In this document: positions 1 through 5,007 of the stretch, piece after piece
How positions within the stretch are numbered: the stretch's first letter is position 1
Layout: each line of letters opens with the position of its first letter
Source of the DNA: Planctomycetota bacterium
GTDB taxonomy: Bacteria; Planctomycetota; UBA1135
Length of the DNA: 5,007 bases
Assembly (NCBI GenBank): GCA_003501525.1
Contig: DNPI01000047.1
Coordinates: 1,420-6,426, forward strand
Direction of reading: 5' to 3'
Made by a program: the position numbers and the translations under genes
Notes under the pieces: model-generated
Seen by the model: the letters and a program-made list of their open reading frames with translations, nothing else
What the model was told of the DNA's origin: nothing
Database searches by the model: none

Positions 1-60
1 CTTCCCTTTGTCCAACCCAACCGCCAACCGTTTATTTATTTCCAGTTCTGAGAAGCCCTT

Positions 61-963
61 TTACTGAATCACAAAGGCCGTCAAGTTCGTAAGCCGTCGA
101 CTCGCAACAGGGGCTCCTAAACCTGTTGCCGCTTGGCAGTAAGCCGTCTGCCCAGAGAGGCCAGCAAGCGCAGGGATAACAACTGCTTGAGTCGCGACAC
201 CTGTACCATCTAAAACGCCTTGCCCCAGGAAACGGAAACTGGGATGACCGATGTCCACATAAAGGACTCCCATTGCCCCATAGTCCGCGGCATCGATTTG
301 CAGGCTTGCAAAAAGGTGCCAAGGCAGCCCCGGGTCATCTCGGACTTCAAAAGCAAGTGCACCACCCGGATAAAACGATCCACTCACTTCAAGATTAGGT
401 GTTACTACAACCTCGGTGGACTCCAATACAACCGTTAAGGGATTAGCTGAAGAATCCGCCACCATTGAAATCGCATTGCCAATGCACCCTGCAAGCGCTG
501 GGTCATCTAAAAGGAAAGGTGATGGAGCTGATCCTAGCGCCTGTCCAGCTTCAAAAGTCGTGCGAAAAAGATGGGCAGTAGCCGCCGAGGAATACGAGCC
601 TGACGAAAGAGCTGCGCCAATAGCGAACACGCCTTCTTCTGCAATCCCGTCACCGGCTTCCGGGCAGCTTGCCCAGCCAGAGCCAAACGGAGGAGGGCAA
701 TTAAATGCCCATACATCAGTAAGGACTGAACCAAAAAGCGGGCTGGGAGCTGCAAGCAGTTCAAACGAATCAGCGGAAAAAGAAAAAAAGGCTTGGTAGC
801 CAGCCAAAACCGCTGCTTGAGGATTATCGACCCAACAATCCAAATTCAAAGGCTCCCCCATGCGGATTTGCGATGATGCAGAATCCAAGCGAAGTGTCAC
901 GGTCTGACATGGCGCTACGGATGTCAGATTTATGAAAAGGGAGAAAGCAAGCAAAACTCTCAT
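61..963 (-). CDS. Secreted protein with cohesin-like and C-terminal beta domains, function unknown
   Basis: The protein has 300 residues and no function I can name. Residues 1-17 form a signal peptide: Arg2, a hydrophobic core VLLAFSLFINL, and a plausible SVA cleavage site before Pro18. The frame is open up to an ATG at 1062, but that extension would put 33 polar residues before the signal peptide and overlap the divergent gene, so the ATG at 961-963 is chosen. No Shine-Dalgarno is seen. Residues ~20-187 alternate beta strands with small, polar loops and resemble cohesin-like/carbohydrate-binding-like beta sandwiches (VTLRL, then GEPLNLDCWVDN, then YQAFFSFS). Residues ~188-300 form a second beta domain (SGSFYPGGALAFEV, then GVATQAVVIPALAGLSGQTAYCQA) of a kind I recall from the ends of secreted planctomycete proteins. 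Six cysteines (19, 43, 89, 100, 160, 276) could form disulfides. It has no PEP-CTERM, LPXTG or transmembrane anchor at the C terminus. It is probably extracellular or surface-located. Domain names are inferred from pattern, not from a search. Confidence 0.8.
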   Translation of the reverse strand: MRVLLAFSLFINLTSVAPCQTVTLRLDSASSQIRMGEPLNLDCWVDNPQAAVLAGYQAFFSFSADSFELLAAPSPLFGSVLTDVWAFNCPPPFGSGWASCPEAGDGIAEEGVFAIGAALSSGSYSSAATAHLFRTTFEAGQALGSAPSPFLLDDPALAGCIGNAISMVADSSANPLTVVLESTEVVVTPNLEVSGSFYPGGALAFEVRDDPGLPWHLFASLQIDAADYGAMGVLYVDIGHPSFRFLGQGVLDGTGVATQAVVIPALAGLSGQTAYCQAATGLGAPVASRRLTNLTAFVIQ

Positions 964-1082
964 TGCACAAGAAGCGTATTCATTAATCCAAGGCGCAATG
1001 GAAAACAAGAAGGTCCCGCAAGTCCGAGGAGATGTCCACTCTGAAAAGGTATCATCAAACACACTGCAATGGGCAGGACATG
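964..1082. promoter_or_regulatory. Divergent intergenic region with the start sites of both flanking genes
   Basis: About 119 bases separate the chosen starts of the minus-strand secreted protein (963) and the plus-strand sulfatase-like gene (1083), so promoters for both genes should lie here. I found no convincing -35/-10 pair on either strand. On the plus strand GAGGAG at 1026-1031 directly abuts the ATG at 1032, too close to serve it well, whereas AGGA at 1075-1078 lies four bases before the ATG at 1083. That spacing is why 1083 is preferred for the downstream gene. No clear operator-like inverted repeat was seen. Confidence 0.35.
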
Positions 1083-2879
1083 ATGAATCACAAGAATAAA
1101 ATTCGAATCGTTTGGGCGACGATTTCTGGCTGGGGCTTCACTTTCACCGTAGTAGCCGCACTCCAGGCATATATGGAGTACAAAGAGCAAGCTTGGGGAA
1201 GCATTGGACTCAGTTGGCTTGCTTTTGATTTTTGGACTCGAATCGAACCTTGGAAACCCGCCGCTTGTGGAGGAGTTCTCACCTTAATCCTCGCATTGTT
1301 AGGAGGAAGGGCACTAACTGTGCGGAACTCAGAGCTGCTTGGGCCAAATGATTCGGGAATTCGACTCGCTGGAGACAGGCTTACATCCGTAATCCGATGG
1401 GGAGTTGCCAGCTTTGGCCGACCGTTAGTAGCTGTAGTGCTTATCATCGTTGCGCATAGGCTCCCTTCCTCCATTGCTAGCCTCACGCGGCCTACCGCCC
1501 CACCAGGTTCTCCAAATATAGTCGTACTGGTAATCGACTCATTAAGGGCAGACCATTGCGGGTTTCTTGGATACAAAAGGCCTACAACCCCGGGGCTGGA
1601 CAATCTTGCCAAAGGCGGCATTGTTTTTGAAAAGGCCATATCAAGTTCCGGCTGGACTAAACCAGCAGTGGGAACTCTCTTTACCGGCCTAATTCCTTCC
1701 AACCATGGCGCCGTTTCAAGGATGTCCGTTGACTCCGGTCGCCATGGAGCAGCCCTCGAGAAGACTGAGCTCACAGTGACAGAAATACTCCGCAACCAAG
1801 GGTGGCGGACAGGTGTCTTTTCGAACAATCCAAATGTCCTGCACAAATACGGCTTTACTCAAGGGGTAGAGCACTTTGCCAATTATTGGGAAGTGCTCTC
1901 GTATGAAGCCGGAAGAACAGAACCAATGACGAGTGATGTTACGGAATGGATTAATGGATTAAAAACCGAAGACCCCTTTTTCGCTTATCTACACCTTATG
2001 GACACCCACTACCCTTATTACGCGCCTGCTCCCTTCGCCGGTACGTGGGACCAATCCGGTCTCGATTTGAACATAGACGGCGATTTCGTGAAACGTCAAA
2101 TTCAAGGGCAAGTCACTGTAAAGGCAGCTGAGCTGAATCGGATTATCGACCTGTACGACGAGTCAATCCTCTACTCTGACGCTCACTTAACACCATTCAT
2201 TGAGGGCCTACTCCAAGAACATCCAAATACAATCGTCATCCTTGTGGCTGACCACGGTGAAGAGTTCCTCGACCACGGGCACTTGGGCCATGGGCACAGT
2301 CTCTTCCAAGAACTAGTCCATGTTCCCCTTGTCATCTGGGCTCCAAATCTTGAGCCCAAGCGGATTAGTTACCAAGTTCGCCTTATGGACATTTTCCCCT
2401 CACTCCTTGAGTGGGCGAATCTCTCAAGCCCATACGAAATACAAGGCAAACCGCTTCAGCCCATAATTAGCGGAGAAGAAAATGGCAATAGGATGGCACC
2501 AATGGAGACCGGCGGAGATCAGCAGCCTCCATGGCACTGGAGAGCCCTCTCAGACGGCAACTGGAAATGGATTAGCCGCGAAGACGATTTGCCTTACGAA
2601 GGTCCTCAGATGACTCTTTTTGCCCGAGAAGAAAGCGGCCCATATTCCCTTCTCTTCAACCTAGATTCTGATCCCAACGAACAAGTTGATTTGCTCGCCA
2701 CCAATCCAACCGAAGCGCGGCGCTTAAAAGAAAGAATGGATACCTCTAATTGGTATTTCCCTCCTTCGCACATCCTGACTTTGACGCTTGGGCAAAAAAA
2801 TCCCATCAGTGAAGAGGAAGCAGCAAGGCTCTCCGAGCTCGGTTATGCCGGAAGCGAAGAAACCGATCATGGGAATTAG
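1083..2879 (+). CDS. Membrane-anchored sulfatase-like hydrolase/transferase with Thr nucleophile
   Basis: This is a 598-residue protein (615 if the ATG at 1032 is used). N-terminal hydrophobic segments lie at ~7-31, 62-78 and 108-127. An Arg-rich loop between the second and third is expected to be cytoplasmic, so three helices put the catalytic domain outside. A Pro-rich linker (~128-143) leads into a sulfatase/alkaline-phosphatase-superfamily domain (~144-445). It starts PNIVVLVIDSLRADHCGFLGY (first metal ligand Asp152), followed by GWTKPAVGTLFTGL (Thr192 in the nucleophile position), HLMDTHYPYY (His304, Asp307, His309), and VADHGEEFLDHGHLGHGH (Asp390, His391 and further His). The C terminus has LSELGYAGS, a motif seen at the end of many sulfatase-like proteins. 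The Cys/Ser-x-Pro/Ala-x-Arg formylglycine motif of true sulfatases is replaced by Thr-Lys-Pro-Ala-Val. Known Thr enzymes of this superfamily (LtaS, EptA/MCR) move phosphoglycerol or phosphoethanolamine, so transfer or hydrolysis of a phosphodiester is a fair inference. The substrate is unknown. The gene lies before the polysaccharide operon on the same strand but is separated from it by a promoter. Confidence 0.9.
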   Translation: MNHKNKIRIVWATISGWGFTFTVVAALQAYMEYKEQAWGSIGLSWLAFDFWTRIEPWKPAACGGVLTLILALLGGRALTVRNSELLGPNDSGIRLAGDRLTSVIRWGVASFGRPLVAVVLIIVAHRLPSSIASLTRPTAPPGSPNIVVLVIDSLRADHCGFLGYKRPTTPGLDNLAKGGIVFEKAISSSGWTKPAVGTLFTGLIPSNHGAVSRMSVDSGRHGAALEKTELTVTEILRNQGWRTGVFSNNPNVLHKYGFTQGVEHFANYWEVLSYEAGRTEPMTSDVTEWINGLKTEDPFFAYLHLMDTHYPYYAPAPFAGTWDQSGLDLNIDGDFVKRQIQGQVTVKAAELNRIIDLYDESILYSDAHLTPFIEGLLQEHPNTIVILVADHGEEFLDHGHLGHGHSLFQELVHVPLVIWAPNLEPKRISYQVRLMDIFPSLLEWANLSSPYEIQGKPLQPIISGEENGNRMAPMETGGDQQPPWHWRALSDGNWKWISREDDLPYEGPQMTLFAREESGPYSLLFNLDSDPNEQVDLLATNPTEARRLKERMDTSNWYFPPSHILTLTLGQKNPISEEEAARLSELGYAGSEETDHGN

Positions 2880-2912
2880 GTTGGAGAATTCGCCCAGAAT
2901 CCCTTCTTCGTT

Positions 2913-2941
2913 TTGATATCTACCCATCATGGCCCCATAAT
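2913..2941 (+). promoter_or_regulatory. Predicted sigma70-like promoter of the polysaccharide operon
   Basis: The -35 element TTGATA (2913-2918) and the -10 element CATAAT (2936-2941) each match the consensus at five of six positions and are separated by exactly 17 bases. Transcription would start near 2947-2949 and give a leader of roughly 85 bases before the ATG at 3032. The site lies just after the stop of the sulfatase-like gene, which suggests that the three export genes form their own transcription unit. This is a prediction by eye; consensus strength in this organism is not known. Confidence 0.5.
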
Positions 2942-2954
2942 GCGCTATTCCGGG

Positions 2955-2970
2955 GGGATTTTGGAATCCC
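2955..2970 (+). promoter_or_regulatory. Leader hairpin just after the predicted transcription start
   Basis: GGGATT (2955-2960) and AATCCC (2965-2970) form a perfect 6-bp stem with the loop TTGG. CC at 2950-2951 can also pair with GG at 2971-2972 across a GGG bulge. Competing pairings exist: ATTCC 2947-2951 with GGAAT 2963-2967, and GGAA 2963-2966 with TTCC 2973-2976. No T-run follows, so it is not a standard intrinsic terminator. It may stabilise the 5' end of the mRNA, act as a protein site, or be incidental. Confidence 0.3.
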
Positions 2971-2997
2971 GGTTCCATTTCGTGCGTCCAATAATGG

Positions 2998-3025
2998 CCC
3001 TAAAAGGCAAACCGCCTTCTAAGGG
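2998..3025 (+). promoter_or_regulatory. Shine-Dalgarno of the CpsD-like gene within a possible hairpin
   Basis: The ribosome binding site AAGGGA (3021-3026) lies five bases before the ATG at 3032 and supports that start. The segment can fold so that AAGGC (3004-3008) pairs with GCCTT (3014-3018) around a loop AAACC. Below a small internal loop, CCCT (2998-3001) pairs with AGGG (3022-3025), which would cover the ribosome binding site. The pairing is short and its effect on translation is inference. Confidence 0.35.
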
Positions 3026-3031
3026 ACGGTA

Positions 3032-3712
3032 ATGAATTCCGTCCTCTCTGACCCATCGGTCCTCGACCACCTGCCCCTAAGAGGGCAGCGGGGCGAGTTT
3101 GTCCGCCTTTTGTCGAAACTCCGAGAAGCCGGTGAAAAAGATGGGGCATTAGCCGTTTGCCTAACTTCAGCCCTGTCCGGAGAAGGCACATCAACAATTG
3201 CAGCTCAATTCGCTGCTTCCGCGGCAGCCGCCCAGCAAGATTCTCGCGTCATCCTCGTTGAGGGGAACCTGCAAAGCCCTGCGGTCCATGAGCTAATGGA
3301 CCTAGACAATGAGGTAGGAGTGATTGATGTCTGCGACGGACAGAGAGCAGTCGACGAAGTGATTCAACGCACAGAAGCGGCCACTCTCGATGCCATAACA
3401 GCTGGCGCTCAGGGGAAAACCCTTGCACCTGGCACTCTGGATACCCTTCCCTTCTCTGCTCTAATTCGCGAACTACACAACCATTATTCGCTCGTTGTTG
3501 TCGATTGTTCGCCGCTAGCTTCTGGCAGCGCAGGAACACATCTTCCCCGCAAGGAAGCTCTTACGGTACTAGTTGTGCAAGCTTCCGCAACTAGACGCGA
3601 AGTCGTTCAAGGCGCTGCGCATGAACTTGCGCTGATGTCAGCAGAACCGGTTGGCATGCTACTAAACAGACGGAAATACTTTATTCCTTCATTCGTATAC
3701 CGACGCATTTGA
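3032..3712 (+). CDS. CpsD/CapB-like polysaccharide P-loop ATPase (BY-kinase family) with degenerate Walker motifs
   Basis: This 226-residue protein has the length and layout of the cytoplasmic bacterial tyrosine-kinase (CpsD/CapB/Wzc C-terminal) family, which partners a Wzz/GumC membrane protein to control polymer chain length and export. An N-terminal segment (~14-35, LPLRGQRGEFVRLLSKLR) corresponds to the helix that links to the partner. The P-loop region is TSALSGEGTSTIAAQFA (~45-61), but Thr53 replaces the Lys of the usual GEGKS. The Walker A' strand reads VILVEGNLQSP (~73-83), where the family normally has a second Asp-rich LLIDADLRRP-like stretch. Walker B is kept as LVVVDCSP with Asp158. 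The C terminus LNRRKYFIPSFVYRRI (211-226) has only two Tyr (216, 223), not a Tyr-rich autophosphorylation tail. It may therefore be a weak kinase, a pseudo-kinase or a regulatory ATP-binding partner. It is first in the operon and its stop overlaps the next gene by four bases. The family call is strong; kinase activity is uncertain. Confidence 0.85.
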   Translation: MNSVLSDPSVLDHLPLRGQRGEFVRLLSKLREAGEKDGALAVCLTSALSGEGTSTIAAQFAASAAAAQQDSRVILVEGNLQSPAVHELMDLDNEVGVIDVCDGQRAVDEVIQRTEAATLDAITAGAQGKTLAPGTLDTLPFSALIRELHNHYSLVVVDCSPLASGSAGTHLPRKEALTVLVVQASATRREVVQGAAHELALMSAEPVGMLLNRRKYFIPSFVYRRI

Positions 3713-4716
3713 AACAGTCCTTCATCCTCGCGATTGCCTTAGTGGCCTGCAATGCGCCGGCCAACGAGACTGATGTGACAATATCTCCTGCTTCATTTCG
3801 ATCCGCTTCAGAGGATATTCGCTATATCCCGCGCTACTTACTAAACCCTGGGGACACACTCCAAATAAGCTTCTTAATTAGAGCTGACAGAGGACCTGCG
3901 ATATACAGAGTCGAAGCTGGCGATACTCTGAAGGTAAAAGTCTTTCACCATCCCGAGGTTGATGACACCTACTACGTGCGACCCGATGGAAACATTTCAC
4001 TCCCTTATAAGGGAGCGTGCTTAGTAGTTGGACTAACCCCGGAAGAAGCACGAGATCACATTGCTGACCTTTATTCTGATATGTGGCGCAACCCAATTGT
4101 GGCGCTACAAGTGACCTCGTTCGGCAAGCGCCTTGATGAGTTGAAATCGATTCTTGGGTCGCCTGCAACCGGGCAATCAATCCAAACCACCATTAGCCCA
4201 GACGGGTATTTCACTCTTCCTTTAGTGGGGGAATTTGCCGCAGCGGGGCGAGCAGTCAGCCAAGTGCAACAAGCTGTTGAGGCTGCCTATGTAGATCGGT
4301 TTCCTGAAGTTGAAATTGGGGTCCAATTGTCTGATACAGCTGGGTTTGGCGTCTTCGTCCAAGGCGAAGTATCCCAACCAGGTCGCGTTGCGGTAACCGG
4401 ACCCATCACAGCATCGCGCGCTTTAGCAATGGCAGGAGGAGCGCAGCTTGGGACTTCAGATCTCAAAAATTGCATCCTCCTAACTATGGCACCTGATGGA
4501 GTAGCAGAAGCTCATCGCGTTGATCTCTATGCCGTACTCGAGCAGGGCGATGTCTCCAGAGATGCTCTTTTAGGCCCTAATGACGTACTAGTCGTCCCTT
4601 CAACAAGTATCACACGTGCGAACCGTTGGGTTGACCAATACATCACAAAGATGTTCCTCTTCCGCGGCATTGGAGTATCCGCCGCCTATCGCATCGATGG
4701 ATTTAGCACACCGTAA
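3709..4716 (+). CDS. Wza-like polysaccharide export outer-membrane lipoprotein
   Basis: The protein has 335 residues. The TTG start (3709) overlaps the stop of the upstream gene (TTGA), and no Shine-Dalgarno is visible, so translation probably depends on coupling. Residues 1-13 plus Cys14 form a short lipoprotein signal with the lipobox LVAC, which predicts lipid attachment and, with Asn15 rather than Asp after the Cys, possible transport to the outer membrane. A short NPGDTLQISF strand (~46-55) precedes a full polysaccharide-export (PES) domain: YRVEAGDTLKVKVF (~66-79), VRPDGNISLPYKG (~90-102), VVGLTPEEARDHI (~106-118). A second PES-like unit follows with ISPDGYFTLPLVGEF (~162-176). An SLBB-type beta-grasp domain spans ~212-300 (VFVQGEVSQPGRVAV, then NDVLVVPS). 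The end ANRWVDQYITKMFLFRG (~304-320) resembles the C-terminal helix region of Wza-type export channels. It would form the periplasmic/outer-membrane conduit for the polymer handled by the neighbouring Wzz/GumC and CpsD-like proteins. Confidence 0.9.
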   Translation: MKQSFILAIALVACNAPANETDVTISPASFRSASEDIRYIPRYLLNPGDTLQISFLIRADRGPAIYRVEAGDTLKVKVFHHPEVDDTYYVRPDGNISLPYKGACLVVGLTPEEARDHIADLYSDMWRNPIVALQVTSFGKRLDELKSILGSPATGQSIQTTISPDGYFTLPLVGEFAAAGRAVSQVQQAVEAAYVDRFPEVEIGVQLSDTAGFGVFVQGEVSQPGRVAVTGPITASRALAMAGGAQLGTSDLKNCILLTMAPDGVAEAHRVDLYAVLEQGDVSRDALLGPNDVLVVPSTSITRANRWVDQYITKMFLFRGIGVSAAYRIDGFSTP

Positions 4717-5007
4717 TGAGCCCATCGCCTCCTCTCCACCCCAGATCAGACACGGCTCCTAGCGGGCAAAGGCCTGGGTCAGAGACTTTTCGCGATTTCC
4801 TGACCGTCCTCTACAAGAGACGAAAACTTTTTTGGGGCGTGTTTCTTCTCTTCTCTGTTTCCGCTTGGTGGTTTGGCGAAACCTTCGACCCCATTTACAG
4901 AGCTAATGCTCAAGTCTACCTGAAGGGCCGCCTCGAAACTGTTCAGTCGGAAGACGTCGACAATCCGGGGATGTCCCGCTACAGAAAGGCTGATCTGTCC
5001 GATGTCG
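4716..5007 (+). CDS. Wzz/GumC-family polysaccharide chain-length/co-polymerase protein, N-terminal part
   Basis: The reading frame stays open from ATG 4716 to the window end (97 codons plus one base), so the gene is cut by the boundary. The ATG overlaps the preceding stop by one base (TAATG), which implies translational coupling. Residues 1-25 are polar and rich in Pro and Ser. They are followed by FRDFLTVLYKRRKLFWGVFL (~25-44), the Arg/Lys-flanked start of the first transmembrane helix (~38-56), and then DPIYRANAQVYLKGRLETV (~58-76), which matches the start of the periplasmic Wzz domain (usual pattern: Tyr-x-Ala then a Val/Leu-Lys-x-Gly-Arg-like strand). In the family, this inner-membrane protein sets polysaccharide chain length and recruits the CpsD-type kinase on the cytoplasmic face; here the kinase-like protein is encoded separately, first in the operon. 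The coiled-coil region, the second membrane helix and any fused kinase domain lie beyond the window. Confidence 0.8.
   Translation, partial: MSPSPPLHPRSDTAPSGQRPGSETFRDFLTVLYKRRKLFWGVFLLFSVSAWWFGETFDPIYRANAQVYLKGRLETVQSEDVDNPGMSRYRKADLSDV

Noticed and set aside
1..60. Search for a terminator or further gene after the minus-strand gene
   Set aside because: Only 60 bases are visible; no stable hairpin with a T-run and no coding signal was found.
776..790. A-rich tract on the plus strand
   Set aside because: It lies inside the secreted protein gene and is explained by Phe/Ser codons on the minus strand.
416..799. A 127-codon plus-strand open frame opposite the secreted protein gene
   Set aside because: It lies wholly antisense to a gene with a clear signal peptide and domain pattern, and its product is low-complexity (Ala, Ser, Pro, Glu, Lys) with no recognisable motif.
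964..1062. N-terminal extension of the minus-strand secreted protein to the ATG at 1062
   Set aside because: It would place 33 mostly polar residues before an obvious signal peptide and overlap the start region of the divergent gene.
1088..1846. A 252-codon minus-strand open frame inside the sulfatase-like gene
   Set aside because: The plus-strand frame carries conserved metal-site and nucleophile motifs; the antisense product shows no domain or signal.
2871..2915. Possible terminator after the sulfatase-like gene (GGGAATT pairing with AATTCGCCC, then a T-rich stretch)
   Set aside because: The stem begins before the stop codon, needs a bulge, and the T-rich part is not directly after the stem; too weak to call.
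2929..3000. Direct repeat ATGGCCC at 2929-2935 and 2994-3000
   Set aside because: Only seven bases, with two copies 65 bases apart and no further extension; likely chance.
3878..4180. A 100-codon minus-strand open frame inside the export lipoprotein gene
   Set aside because: It is antisense to the PES domain and has no coherent protein pattern.

Overview
The window is chromosomal-type, gene-dense bacterial DNA of intermediate base composition. It holds a divergent gene pair on the left and the start of an exopolysaccharide (capsule-type) export operon on the right. The best guess for the organism is Planctomycetota or a similar Gram-negative environmental lineage. The reasons are a secreted beta-rich protein whose C-terminal domain resembles repeats I associate with secreted planctomycete proteins, a membrane-anchored sulfatase-like protein ending in the LGY motif common in such phyla, and an outer-membrane-type export lipoprotein. 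The assignment is inference; no rRNA or marker gene is present.

Left part: a minus-strand gene (61-963) encodes a 300-residue secreted protein with a signal peptide, a cohesin-like beta-sandwich region and a C-terminal beta domain. It is divergent from a plus-strand gene (1083-2879, or from 1032) for a protein with three likely membrane helices and an extracytoplasmic sulfatase/alkaline-phosphatase-superfamily domain. That domain has Thr where sulfatases carry the formylglycine Cys/Ser, so a phosphotransferase or phosphodiesterase is more likely than a classical sulfatase.

Middle: the 152-base gap 2880-3031 holds a good sigma70-like promoter (TTGATA, 17-base spacer, CATAAT). It is followed by a short leader with two hairpins, one of which covers the Shine-Dalgarno of the next gene.

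Right part: three tightly packed plus-strand genes look translationally coupled. They are a CpsD/CapB-like cytoplasmic P-loop protein (3032-3712) with degenerate Walker motifs, a Wza-like polysaccharide export lipoprotein (TTG start, 3709-4716) overlapping it by 4 bases, and a Wzz/GumC-type chain-length/co-polymerase protein (from 4716, cut by the window end) overlapping by 1 base. Together these would build the envelope-spanning export apparatus: Wzz/GumC in the inner membrane, the CpsD-like partner on its cytoplasmic side, and the Wza-like channel in the periplasm and outer membrane. The sulfatase-like enzyme next door may modify the polymer or a lipid carrier, but it has its own transcription unit and the link is only by position.

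I see no mobile element, CRISPR array, tRNA or rRNA. The most notable points are the substituted nucleophile of the sulfatase-like enzyme and the loss of the P-loop lysine in the CpsD-like protein. No clearly new system is evident.
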